A DNA stretch of 64,000 nucleotides from Hanleya hanleyi (Eukaryota; Mollusca; Polyplacophora; Lepidopleurida; Hanleyidae), in the NCBI GenBank assembly GCA_036873755.1, contig JAVTVY010033683.1:62001-126000 (forward strand). Direction: 5' to 3'. Within the stretch, counting starts at the first letter, position 1. Every line of letters starts with the position of its first letter. Below the pieces are notes generated by a model that did not search any database, was not told the DNA's origin, and saw only the letters and a list, made by a program, of their open reading frames with translations. The position numbers and the translations under genes are program-made. Shown here piece after piece: positions 10,564 to 21,012 of this stretch.

Positions 10564-11825
10564 CATTTCACAAAAATTGCCTGTTAAAATTTGCAACAGC
10601 AACACAGTAATCCTTCTATGATTGGTTTTCAACTCCCCCAGAGATGAATTGCTGTGGAAATGTAACTGTGGTACTTGTGCAAGTGTAGGTCATATTCAAG
10701 ATAATGATTTAAAGAACATACCAAAATAAAGTTCACTTGCATTCAGTCACAGACAAATAAAAACAGGAGCGAGATTGAAGTCTGACCCCTTGACATCTGC
10801 AGGACATAATTGTAGTAATGCAAGGAACTAAACAGATTTCTGACAATGTATCGTTGAGACCTGTTAAGCAAGAAGCAGGGTATAAATTTTATAAAGTTTT
10901 AAGTTAGATATGACAAACTTGCAGAAGTACCAAAGATTAAACATTTATAAACAATCATCCCTCCATTTGTATGACAAACAAGAATAAAAAATAATGCAAG
11001 AGTATGCTTTACTGCTTTTTTAATGCAACAATATGGGAAGTGTTCATGAATATATTTTCACAATAAAATTCATTAAGTTCACTGTTACTTAGTTTTTCAT
11101 GACCCTCCCACATCTATATGTAAGGGTAAATTATTAGAGTTCATATGGGACAATTTTCAAAAGATCTCCTTTTCTTCATATTTACAAGCATTTGGTTTGG
11201 AGGATCCATAATTAATAATTGTCGCACTCAGTACGTCTCTTTTTACAAGCAAGGTCATGAGAAACAAACAAACATTTAATGTAACCCATGACCAGAATGC
11301 ATTTCATCATTGCTTATTATTCCTGTGATATGGTGGTAAAACAATAATGGGTGACAAATGGGCCACTTCTGATCCAGAATGGGTTAAATGTCAATGTCAC
11401 TGATTTTGGACTTCTTGTCCATTTGCATATGCGAGACAAGGTTGCTCAGGATTGAACCCAAAAATCGGTCGATCACACAGATTTCTGATAAGGTTTCTTT
11501 CATTCGATCACATGCATGTGTGAACTAGGCATAATCATTCTTGAGATATGGTGGTAAGCCTTCTCATTCTTGAAATATGTTGGTAAAAACAACTGCTACT
11601 AAGTGAATGTATGAGTGGAATATTTTCAGTCCAAATGAGTCACAGACTGATGGTGATCCAGACAAAACCTGACACAATCAGAATTCACCGAACACAAGAG
11701 CTTTGACATGAGACAATGCAGATGTTGGTGATCAACTCTCTAAATCTGATTGGCAGTCTCTCTTTCTCAGAGTCTCAGAGTCATAGTCTCGAGGAGTAAA
11801 AAGAATGAGGTTATTCCAGATTGAA
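10564..11825. other. Element interior, no recognisable gene
   Basis: Unique-looking AT-rich sequence. The minus-strand poly(A) signal of the putative gene lies at its right end (TTTATT on the plus strand, 11826-11831). No frame longer than chance was noted. Confidence 0.4.
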
Positions 11826-11863
11826 TTTATTATGCAGCTCGAAAAGCCTATCAACTGCAAAAG

Positions 11864-11998
11864 TTATGTCGCTCCTGCAAGGTATCGCAACGCTGTCGAC
11901 GATGATGAAATATTAGGATACTGCATTACTCGTTCCCAGGCAAAGGCCATATGGCTGTGACCTCCTGCCTCTAGGTAGTGAACTGCACTGGTTCCAAC
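11864..11998 (-). CDS. Putative terminal exon of unknown gene (exon 4)
   Basis: On the minus strand a good 3' splice site (CTCTTTTGCAG) opens the exon at 11998. In phase 0 the frame gives 44 residues (contains HYLEAGGHSHMAFAWERV) and a TAA at 11864-11866; an AATAAA follows at 11831-11826. A second frame, the one in phase with exon 3, is also open, to TAA at 11915-11913, so the true frame is unresolved. I do not recognise the protein. A splice acceptor, stop and poly(A) signal in the right order make a real 3' end likely. It lies inside the 8.69 kb element. Confidence 0.45.
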   Translation of the reverse strand, partial: VGTSAVHYLEAGGHSHMAFAWERVMQYPNISSSSTALRYLAGAT

Positions 11999-12750
11999 CT
12001 GCAAAAGAGTGTAAGATGATTCTATTTCAAAATTTGCAATCAACCAGTCTAATAGTAACTGAAGTTCAATCTAACTCAAGATATATGCACTTAAGCATCT
12101 TCACATGGTGATGACAGTGTGTAACAAATTTCTAAAGAATCTAGAATCTTAGTCGCACAACCCTACCCCAGCAAGTTAGGTAGGTAGTAGGTAAATACAT
12201 ATATTTATTCGAAGGTCAGGTTTTCCTTTCACGGTGGATCGAAGAGTTAAGGTGATTTGGTCCAGATACGAAGTTCTTATGAAAATGCCATGAGAAAACT
12301 ACTGTCTGCCTCGATTGTCAAAATGATTTCTGAGAAGATAACTAATCCTCGACATCGACATCCTTGAACAGGGGAAACCCCCACCATATACTCGGGTCAA
12401 TCCTAGAATACAGGCGAAAACTGCATTCCTCTATGGATTGGGGCATGGAATATTTGCCTTCACAATGTGTGATACAGGGGCCGCGGAGCCCCCCCCCCCA
12501 CTTGTTGTAGATCAATGTTATAAGTCCTATCTTAGATAGACCAGTCCAACATTTAACAAGGCCGGTATAGAGTTCAGCCCCTCCACTTTCAAATGTGCTT
12601 CGCGGCTCCTGTGATACATGTTCACATCGCCAACTGCCGGAGAGCAAAACGGGCATCAGCCTACTATTAATTCCGTTACTTGTTATGTATTAGTGGCAAA
12701 AATCCAGAAAATTCACAATGCATAACTCCACCTGGCATGTCAATATTTAC

Positions 12751-12832
12751 CTTGTGGGACATTACCAGTGGAAGTCTTGACAGATGTTGACCATGGAAAT
12801 TTCAAATTACCGCCACTGACAGCTGATTGGTG
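12751..12832 (-). CDS. Putative internal exon of unknown gene (exon 3)
   Basis: The minus strand shows an acceptor ATTCTGCAG before 12832 (or CTGTCAG before 12815) and a strong donor CACAAG|GTAAAT at 12751. The open frame includes GGNLKFPWSTSVKTSTGNVPQ. With the inner acceptor the phases connect exon 2 (two bases over) to this exon and on to the last exon (one base over). Function unknown. Confidence 0.35.
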
Positions 12833-12874
12833 CTGCAGAATGTCATTCAATTTGTAAACGGGGAGCCTTCTCAC

Positions 12875-12957
12875 CATTCACTGATCATGTCTTCATCCAT
12901 CATGCTTTTTCCAAAGTGGCCCAAATCAACACCAGGAAGTACAGTTTGAAGACTCAT
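12875..12957 (-). CDS. Putative internal exon of unknown gene (exon 2)
   Basis: The acceptor TTTCAACTTGCAG precedes 12957 and the donor GAATG|GTGAGA follows 12875. Only one frame is open and reads MSLQTVLPGVDLGHFGKSMM and eight more residues. It starts in phase 0, matching the end of the exon at 14675. No family recognised. Confidence 0.35.
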
Positions 12958-14229
12958 CTGCAAGTTGAAATATCAGATGTATCAGAAATGCTGAAAAATC
13001 GCAGCTCATAAAATCCATAAAGATCTGCTCTCAAATTTCTAAACAATGTAGCTCGTGGGCACTGACCCGGAAGTGATTAATTGTGATCTGATGCCAATAC
13101 TTGCTTGGAGGGGGTTGTTTCACTCATATGGTGACAGTCATAGTGGACTAGTGTAGTCAAGACAGTATCCGATATCATGCTATCTGAAAATATCAGCATA
13201 TATGGAGTCGGGTGAGACTTAGTTTCGGAAATAGAGAGAATTAGGCTATGTTCCGAATGTGGGGAAGAGGGGAGATACCGCCAGGGTGCAGTGAATGGGT
13301 GGAGCCCATGCAGCATCTGGTATGGCATCTGAGAATATCAGTATATGGGGTCGGGCGAAGCTTAGTACACATGATACATGGTAGAGCTCAAACTTTTACA
13401 AAATCTTGAACACAAAAAAAGCCAGCCAGACATCAAGCCATAGGACGGCTATTGCTTCGCAATCCGTCCAAAAACTGAATGTACATGTTTGTCTCCTTTG
13501 AAATTCGTTCTGCACGAATTGAAGTGTTATTCTTGGTGCATTGCATTACTAAATTTTGGAATGAAATCCATACTCTGTAATTGGGGATACAATATCAAAC
13601 AAGCAATGTACAGATGTATGTGAAAAGACAAGCCCAAAAACCAAGAGGCTTTCGGTTGCCAGGTGTTCGAGACAACTGGACTTTGACCATGAGCCATAAA
13701 CTGTCCTCAACTATTTCATGGTTTTCTCAAGACTGTCCATCATATTAACATTTGATGTCAACCCATATTCAAAGTGTTAATGCATGGACACAAAATATCT
13801 TTTCTTTACTTTGTTTCTTTACTCGAAGTTGCGGTGAAAGGGATATTAAGGCTGGACATATGCAGGGGTCAAAATATTCAAAATAATTTACCTGTCACTC
13901 AAGACAGGTGGCCAAAATGTTTACCTGTCATCTTTAAGAATTACCTGAACATGCAATCGTAACATGAACATGTAACTCGAGATTAATGACAAAGTTAGAT
14001 GTTGCAAGACACTAATAAATTAATGACACCTTGTTTACTTGCACTTATTAGCAGGGGTTTTGAATGAATTTTGTTGAAGATATATTTTGAACACCAAAAC
14101 AAAATTATTGGCTACCTGTCAATAGAGACAGGTACTTTGTTTCTCTACCTGTCTCTTTAAAAAAAATACCTGTCAGAGACAGGTAAACCGGTGTAAATTT
14201 CGACCCCTGATATGGAATGCTGCAGTAAT
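12958..14229. other. Presumed intron of the element-borne gene
   Basis: No exon recognised. A 40-bp motif (CATCTGAGAATATCAG..) is directly repeated at about 13178 and 13326. A group of ACAGGT/ACCTGTC repeats lies at 13890-14190. Confidence 0.35.
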
Positions 14230-14456
14230 CTTTATGAATAAGTGGGGGCCCTGGGGGGGATGTAGTTCAATGTAACACTCAAAGTTATTTCACCAATATA
14301 GTTACAACCAGTTTCAACTCGGAAGCCGAAGTATCCGGAGTGAACCATCAGCCGTCGGCGAGTAACAGGCAGACTTTCACACATGCACCAGCGGGGCTCG
14401 AACACAGGCCGTTTCAGCAGTGTGGGGCTAGCGATTACCAATCAACCACTGAGCCC
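14230..14456 (-). mobile_element. tRNA-headed SINE (minus strand)
   Basis: Read on the minus strand from 14456, a tRNA-like head shows an A box (GGCTCAGTGGTTGATTGG) and B box (GTTCGAGCC). A body follows that contains CTCCGGATACTTCGGCTTCC, a motif I associate with conserved central domains of marine-invertebrate SINEs. It lies in the presumed intron. The head is tRNA-derived but too divergent to be a functional tRNA. Confidence 0.65.
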
Positions 14457-14674
14457 CCCCCACCCCCCATGAATAGGTTATTGGATTATCATGGATGGTA
14501 AAGCTTTCTGAAAACTGGACAGTTTGCATGTTAGGACAACCTGGAAATTACAATATACATTGCTATGAAAAGCACCAGGCTAAAAATTGTTATTCCAATC
14601 GAACTGTTAGTGTTACTCGCAGAAGTCTGGAGCCATTTACTTGAGGGATTATTATCTGGATTTGCAAATATTAC

Positions 14675-14836
14675 CTTCTGATAGTTCATTGCAAGTCTGC
14701 AGTTCCTCACCGAGCCCACCGCTCTCTCCACTCTTGTGACATCTTTGCGATCTTCAATATGTTTGGTACATATCGGCTTTGTTAGAAGTTTCGATCCCGT
14801 GTCCTCTGAATATAGCATCGCAAATTCTTGATCAAT
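14675..14836 (-). CDS. Putative internal exon of unknown gene (exon 1 seen)
   Basis: The minus-strand acceptor CATTTTCAG precedes 14836 and the donor CAGAAG|GTAATA follows 14675. The length is 162 bases, exactly 54 codons, phase 0 at both ends, with no stop. The peptide includes FAMLYSEDTGSKLL and CTKHIEDRKDVTRVERAV, with charged and hydrophobic residues mixed as in a folded protein. I do not recognise the family. Upstream exons were not found. This is the best-supported exon of the element-borne gene. Confidence 0.5.
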
Positions 14837-15059
14837 CTGAAAATGAATATGTATTTACATATATATTAATTGACAATTGACTGGATAGGACTGTCTGATG
14901 GAAATCAACGAAGCAATACTTGATTCCACTGTGACCGAGTATATAAAAAAATTTCCAATTGCCTGAAGGCAGGGTTGTCCTGCACGCGTATTTCAACAGA
15001 AGAAGTCACAAGAAGAACAAGAATGCGATCCTCCCACAGACCTGCATGCCGAATCAAAC
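14837..15059. other. Short unannotated stretch
   Basis: No exon with convincing splice sites found between the putative exon and the foldback repeat. Confidence 0.3.
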
Positions 15060-15985
15060 AGGTTGTGGAAAATACCTTGATCGAGGTATTATACCTTGAT
15101 AGGGGTATAACACCTCGATCAAGTTATAGGCATATACCTCGATGGGTATAGGGCTATGTCAGCTTCAGTTTTTATATATTTATGGAAAATGCGAACATCC
15201 CCACATACCCCGGACTGCATGGATCTTTCAACAGCATCTATGGCTTCATTGTTGGAATGTTCCAACTTATTGCTTCGTTTTATGCGACTATGTAACCATT
15301 CAAATTAGCCACTCTAAGTCTAATATTTACAAAATGAAACATGGCTTCAAATGACATATTCGGTGAAATTCATTCTGTAAATGAAAATAGCATGGGATTG
15401 CATACTTCGATCTCAAAGTCATATCCAAGTTGCATGAATGTAGATGCATTGACTGATGAATACATTAGATTAAATTGTCTGATGCAATGTACAATCTCCT
15501 AGCATGCACACACATGGCAGGGTCATAATGCCCAGAGCAGAGGTCTGTTTTTATGTGCACATGATGCTAGCAGTTTAGATTATGTGTCTTGCTAGCAGTT
15601 TAGATTATGTGTCTGTCAGTTTGCTTTGATTTATTAACTAGGCCTAGCCTCTCAAATCCTGCAACTTGTGTATGACCTTTACATGGAAATATGCCACCAC
15701 ATGCCATTTTCATTTAGAAAATATATTTCACCGAAGATGTCATTTGAAGCTAGGTTTCATTTTTGAAATTTTGAAGTGGCTAATTTGAATGATTAGTACG
15801 TCGCATAAAACGAAGCAATAAGTTGCTGTGAAAATCATGGAACAATGAAGCCATAGATGCTATTGAAAGATCCATGCACTCTGGGGTACGTGTGGATGTC
15901 CCTTTTTGATAAATATATAAAAACTTAAGTTGACATAGCCCTACACCCCAACAAGGTATTGGCCTCAAGCATGTCAAGGTGTTTT
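15060..15985. mobile_element. Foldback repeat with ~260-bp arms
   Basis: 15137-15400 and 15695-15960 are inverted, imperfect copies of each other (TATGTCAGCTTCAGTTTTTATA against TATAAAAACTTAAGTTGACATA and onward). They are separated by ~295 bp of unrelated sequence. The outer left edge carries short inverted ATACCTTGATCGAGGTAT motifs. Non-coding. Confidence 0.75.
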
Positions 15986-16259
15986 CCCCAACCTTTAAAT
16001 AATAAAGACTTTAGGTATGCGAGCAGGGAAAGACATATGTTCAGTGGTAGGGCAGTCAGGGCTCGAAATTCCTACAAGCCCCGCAGCCCGTGGCTGGTGA
16101 ATTTAGTTTTGAAGCTAGCTAACCAGCCACTCTGTAATTCAAGAATTTCAGCTCAGTGTAATGAAATATACCAGCCCGATGGTCTAGCAAAGTTTTATGG
16201 TAAATTCATGCCCTGCTTGTTTTTTCATGGAAATCCGATTCCCGTCACCACTCCCGCAA

Positions 16260-16497
16260 AATAATTTACGGGAATCCAACAGATTCCCATAAAATAATAG
16301 CAATCTGCATAGAAATGATAGCATTGGATTCTCGTGGATTCCCATAGAGCTGGGTTGCGAGAATCTAGATGTATTTGAATTCCCGTGAATCTTAGTATCC
16401 CGAGCGGGATTCGAACCAGCGACCCACAGAGTAATGCACCTAACAGCTAGCACTATATGTCGGCGATCTAAACCACTCAGCCATCGAGCTTCCCACA
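16260..16497 (-). mobile_element. tRNA-headed SINE (minus strand)
   Basis: The head at 16497-16395 on the minus strand has an A box (TGGCTGAGTGGTT) and B box (GGTTCGAATCC) with a long variable region, like a Ser/Leu-type tRNA. The tail (16260-16395) is made of repeated GGGAATCC/GGATTCCC motifs. Divergence and the attached body argue against a functional tRNA. Confidence 0.6.
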
Positions 16498-17561
16498 AAT
16501 TAGAAGGTAGCAGTCCGGCAGTATTGAAAGCGAACACAGATTACCCCTCCGATGATCGTAATGACAGCTTCCATATAGCTGAATACATACGAAGCTTTAT
16601 TTTCTGTGGCTTAAAAAGTGATCGTAAAACAGAATTTTTTTGAGTCGACCAATTTTCAGCACTAGAATCTGTGCTAGACAAAGACAGTGTAATCCCAGAA
16701 CTAACGAAAATAATGTTATATGATCACTTTCTAAATGACAAAGGAATATATCTTCCTATACAGTTCCTGTCAAATGTAGAAGATGACACTGATTTACTGG
16801 AAATGACGCGAGTTTGCTGCCATTTCACTGTGAACATTAGTTCGCAGATAGGGAGGGGCGGTCGAAGGAAACCAATGACTGCGCCCCGTGTCACAGGACA
16901 TAAACACATCTGTCGAAATGGGATTGTCGTCTGACTTGCGTGGAATGAACATGATAGTCATCAATCATGCTACCTATATTGGTCGGCGATAAAATGGACT
17001 TCCCGTGTGATGAAAACTAGAAGTGTATACCCCGGAAAGCAATTAAAAAAAATAAAAAATACTTCCAACTACACCAAGAAGTCTGTCAAGAAATTTTGAC
17101 AGACAAATTAAACTTCCCCCACACATAAGCAATCCACATAGAAAGTCACCACATGCTCTGAACGCGCGCACGTGAGAGGTGCACGAGATTTGATCTGTAC
17201 GAGAACCGATCCAGGACCCGTAATTCTGCACGAAAATTGTATAAAAATGACGCCTGTAATTTCTCATTTTTCCGGGGCTCTACTGCAGGGTAAACACACT
17301 CATACTTCACTCCTTGGCAAACTGAAAAAAAAATGAGAGGTTCTTTGTCACGCCCCCCCCCCCCCCCCCCAGGCACCAACACATATTTGTTCATTCAATT
17401 ACATCGGATGTGTTATGTTACCACCCATGACAATTTAAACATAATAGTATGGGGATTTTCCAGATCTCCGTTTAATCATAATTTACTAGGTAATCACAGA
17501 TCGGAACTGAGGATAATCCGAAAGGCCTAAATGTTCACATTTCAGCTTTCTCGGTTCACAG
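16498..17561. other. Element interior, no recognised gene
   Basis: It contains a poly-C run at 17350-17370 and open frames that I cannot connect to known families. A splice acceptor CGGTTCACAG at 17552-17561 leads into the exon that follows. Confidence 0.3.
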
Positions 17562-17714
17562 GCCCTCCTAAGAAACGGTCCCCAATACGACAAAAAGGTT
17601 GAAAATCCCGTCAAGTTTGAACATATTTCTTCGATTTCGGAAGAAAACGCATTGGTTGAGAAGCAGATGCGGTCTAAAACTGTGCAGGGATCTGTGGCCT
17701 TACTATTCGTCTGA
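17562..17714 (+). CDS. Putative terminal exon, copy 1 of an inverted pair
   Basis: It follows an AG acceptor (17560-17561) and runs 50 codons to TGA. The peptide contains LLRNGPQYDKKVENPVKFEH and KQMRSKT. The first ~125 bases reappear inverted at 18122-18002. Both copies keep the frame open, but their differences are mostly amino-acid-changing, so at least one is not under strong constraint. Function unknown. Confidence 0.4.
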   Translation, partial: ALLRNGPQYDKKVENPVKFEHISSISEENALVEKQMRSKTVQGSVALLFV

Positions 17715-17951
17715 TAGGTCCAAATAAAAATTCTCACGGACCCTAGAGTAACCAGATGCTCAACGCAGTAAAAATAATGACCTTAACGAGGTAAACATTT
17801 ACATACCACAAGGAAACTCAAATTGCCATGTCAGAAAAATTCTTTTTTCCCGCCATCTTGCTAACGTTTTGTCAACTGCATACGTCACTTCCGTCACCGT
17901 TTTCAGGACGGTCTCGCGGGAATCGACGAAGCATTCACCGGCAGGGACCGT

Positions 17952-18122
17952 TCACGCAACCGAAACCAACAAAGCGATATCTGTTGAAGAAGGAGATGCA
18001 GTCGTTTCAGACCGCATCTGCTTGTCAACCGATGCGTTTTCTTCGAAAATCGGAGAAATATGTTCAAATTTGACAGGATTTTTAACCTTTCTGTCGTATT
18101 GGGGACCGTTTCTTAGGAGGGC
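17952..18122 (-). CDS. Putative terminal exon, copy 2 (inverted)
   Basis: On the minus strand a GAACCCAG acceptor precedes 18122. 56 codons follow to TGA (17954-17952). The peptide begins like the plus-strand copy (ALLRNGPQYDRKVKNPV), then diverges after the shared ~40 residues. The two face each other ~240 bp apart, so a transcript through both could form a long hairpin. Confidence 0.4.
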   Translation of the reverse strand, partial: ALLRNGPQYDRKVKNPVKFEHISPIFEENASVDKQMRSETTASPSSTDIALLVSVA

Positions 18123-18469
18123 CTGGGTTCAGTTGCACTCGGTGACTCGCTCGATGATGGTGCGAACAAGGATTGCCAAAACCCGAATCAGAGTGCCGGA
18201 AAGGAGAAGAGCATCAAGGTCAACAATAACAACAAGTTAATAATGTATTCAATCAGTTACAAAGAAAATTAACAAAATAACAACAACCAAACTTACCGAA
18301 ACGGCACGTTGAATTTTCCCAAACACAGGCAGGCTCATGCTTCCCAGCAATGGCAGAGGTATCACGTGAAGCAAGAGCCAATCAAATTACTCACTGTCTC
18401 CGCGCGCCACCGTGCATGGCGCGAAGATAACACAACATTGTTTAGATGTTGTTAAAATCCGAAGAGTCT

Positions 18470-18570
18470 TTAAGATTATGACACTTTAAATGTTATAACA
18501 CTAGTATTCAACATTTTAAAGTGTTGTATTGAGTATAACACTTAGAAAATGTTACCATTACAACACTTGT
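18470..18570. repeat. Right subterminal palindromic repeats
   Basis: AACATTTTAAAGTGTTG, AACACTTAGAAAATGTT and similar units mirror the left subterminal block. They lie directly inside the right terminal repeat of the 8.69 kb element. Confidence 0.75.
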
Positions 18571-18707
18571 GTTTTAAGAGTGAGTGAGTGAGTGAGTGAA
18601 TAGGGTTCAACGTCGCTTTCAACATTTTTTCAGCTATATCACGACGGGGAAGGGAAGGGAGGGGAGGGGGAGGGGAAGGGGATCCTACTTGTAACGTTTT
18701 AAGAGTG
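18571..18707 (-). mobile_element. 3' SINE fragment inserted in the element's terminal repeat
   Basis: 18583-18695 is the reverse complement of the tail of the SINE at 28.45 kb (shared GCGACGTT, GATATAGCTG and GGGGAAGGG runs, and the (CACT)n end). It is flanked by a perfect 12-bp duplication GTTTTAAGAGTG (18571-18582 and 18696-18707), which is exactly the element's terminal inverted repeat. Confidence 0.85.
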
Positions 18708-18835
18708 TATTCATATACATAGCTCTCAGATAATGTTAATATCCAGTATTCTCCAGATCTGCAGCCAACCCAATTAGTAACCAGTAATATCCGTAACCAG
18801 TATTATACGGTATAATATTAATTACCATCATTATA
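18708..18835. repeat. ~101-bp satellite array (right part)
   Basis: The satellite resumes at TATTCATATAC exactly where it broke at 10021, followed by AATATCCAGTATTCTCC..CTGCAGCC. It decays after about one unit. Confidence 0.8.
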
Positions 18836-20465
18836 GCTTCAAAACTGTCACTTGCTATCTGTTTGAGTAACAGAATAATGATAAAAAAGGAAATTCCTAA
18901 GCCAACCAGACAAATGCGAAACGAAAGTGAAAATGATACCATACTAGCAAGTTCTGGAGCGGACCAGACCCATGCAGAACACACCAGTAAATTCTGGAGC
19001 CGACCAGACCGATGAAAAACAGACATCAGAACAACGCCTTTTGAATAAAAATCAGAAAATCGAAAAGACGTAACTCAGTCTAGTGCTTCGTATTAATTTG
19101 ATCAATTTCGTTTATTTGATATACTTCACGTTAGCTATAGCAGAACTCAGACCAGCACCGCAAGCATGCGGCCCGCGCCACTGGACTTCATTACGTCACC
19201 AAGACCCCACTCACTGTCACCCGGACTATCTCCCAGCCATCTTGACTAACAACAGACGACGCTATCATATGCTACCAAGTTCCATAAAAGCCATCAAGGC
19301 TGAACATAAAAAGAAAAACTTCCCCACTGTAACCTCTACTAGAGCCTACTCTCTTCGCGAACATTAACTCTGCTATCAGATGAAAATTCCATTCACGTAT
19401 GAAGTCACCATCGGATCAAGAGAGCTCCCGCTCCATAAATCCTATAACGCGGAACAGAGCGCCAATACAACAATATTTAAAATATAGAAACATTTTTTAG
19501 GACATTTTCCTGAGAATATATCTTCAATATATGCGTATTTATTTAGGAGTTGAACTGCCTCAAAATTTCCCATACTAACGCAGAATTGATACATACACCA
19601 ACTAGCACATAATAATGTGTGTGAGTTTTGTAAGACAGATCGTAAAAAATTGAATGATTCTATTAAAACCACCAGCCGGAAGACAAAAGGACAATGAACA
19701 CAAACCCAAGCCCAGATGTTTTGTCAGTTATATTGATTTAACATGTTAAAGACAATTGGTCTGAAACAATGCAAATGCTCAGCTCACCTGTTAGTTGTAT
19801 GTCTTATGGGAAACTTAAATTCTAACACCCCACGTACCATATGCCGGTAACTCTCCCTGCCCTTTAAAGATTCCGTCTAATATGAAACTTACATGTTCCT
19901 ATTCTTTTCCATTACAACTACATTCTAATACTCCTTTCGCAATAATGTTTGCTTAACCATGCTCATATTCACATTAAGCGTTCGTCAGAACCTGATCCGA
20001 AAACCCCGCTCGTTCAAAAAATCGTGTATACAATACTCAATTGCTCAATTATATACAACAAAACAAAGCAATACTTATCTCTGAGATTCTTATCTCTTTT
20101 CCTGTAAGTGCAACTGTATTCTGTGTTAATACTCATCAGTACGCTTCTTGGAATGCGTGTTCACCTGAACCTGGTCTTGAAATAGCAGGTCTGGGTAGGA
20201 AAATCCTCAGGACGAAAGGCATGCGCCGATGTATCGTGTATTGGACCGCATCCAGGGTTAAGTTCTGGACACCAGGAAGAGTTTAAACACCGATCGTTGA
20301 AGGAATTGAATGCTCCGAGAAAAGGGACTCGTTTGGCTTTTCGCGTGTAGTCACCAGACTTTCACGAACTTGAAAAACGTCTCCGTTCTAGAACGAGCAC
20401 ATGTATGATTAATCCATTCCTTTCTCTATAGCTCAGATATGTACGGTGGCCCGTAGGGGACATTC
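18836..20465. other. Intergenic, no gene supported
   Basis: A frame at 19083-19367 (+) has no recognisable domain and no supporting splice or promoter signals. A short tandem near 18950-19000 (AATTCTGGAGC..GACCAGACC) is present. Nothing else was seen. Confidence 0.4.
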
Positions 20466-20585
20466 ATGTTTTTTACCTTTTATGTGTTTTTCTTCGACTT
20501 TTTCGTGTTTTCCTTCGACTTTTTCGTGTTTTCTTTCGATTTTTTCGTGTTTTTCTTCGACTTTTCAGAGTTCTTGTTACAATTT
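20466..20585 (+). repeat. Short tandem of TTCGACTTTTTCGTGTTTTC units
   Basis: About four copies of a ~26-bp pyrimidine-rich unit. They form the left border of the ACCGCGGT region. The open frames across this stretch are by-products of the repeat. Confidence 0.75.
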
Positions 20586-20629
20586 TCTGTGTTTCTTTCG
20601 AAAACATCGCGAAATGAAAAAAACTGTGA

Positions 20630-20930
20630 AATACTTTCCACCGCGGTGAAATACTTTCCACCGCGGTGGAAAATACTTTTCACCGCGGTGGGAAATACTT
20701 ATCACCGCGGTGAAAAATACTTTCCACCGCGGTGGGAAATACTATCCACCGCGGTGAGAAATACTTTCCGCCGCGGTGAGAAATACTTTCCGCCGCGGTG
20801 GGAAATACTTTCCACCGCGGTGAGAAATACTTTCCACCGCGGTGGGAAATACTTTCCACCGCGGTGGGAAACACTTTTCACCGCGGTGAGAAGTACTTTT
20901 CACCGCGGTGGGAAATACATTCGTGTTTTC
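20630..20930. repeat. ~22-bp array, AAATACTTTCCACCGCGGTG type
   Basis: About 13 units, each centred on the palindrome CACCGCGGTG, separated by GGGAAATACTTTC-like linkers. This sub-family differs in linker from the larger array that follows. Confidence 0.88.
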
Positions 20931-21012
20931 TGACTTTCCTGTGTTTTCTCTCAACATTTTGCGAAATTTCGCAATCCTCTTCCGACGGAGAAATTGATGG
21001 AAAAGATCTCAA
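20916..21012. repeat. Unique-sequence spacer, inverted relative to 22490 and 23301
   Basis: A ~95-bp non-repetitive block (ACATTCGTGTTTTCTGACTT... to ...GACGGAGAAATTGATGGAAA) occurs here and, reverse-complemented, at about 22486-22580 and 23297-23391. It marks the ends of the inverted halves of the array. Confidence 0.85.

Larger units (their letters stand above)
10022..18707. mobile_element. 8.69 kb TIR element (CACTCTTAAAAC ends, TA duplication) inserted in satellite
   Basis: The ends are CACTCTTAAAAC (10022-10033) and its exact reverse complement (18696-18707), each flanked by TA. Deleting the element restores the satellite unit in phase (TTAGTA|TTCATATAC). Palindrome-rich AAAGTGTT/AACACTTT repeats sit just inside both ends. 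The interior holds gene-like exons mainly on the minus strand (11864-14836, 17952-18122), a nested MITE, SINEs and foldback repeats. I recognise no transposase. TA duplication is shared by Tc1/mariner and some other DNA-transposon groups, and I cannot place this family. It may be a non-autonomous or gene-capturing element. Confidence 0.75.

Noticed and set aside
16395..16497. Functional Ser/Leu tRNA on the minus strand
   Set aside because: Imperfect arms and an attached repetitive body point to a SINE.
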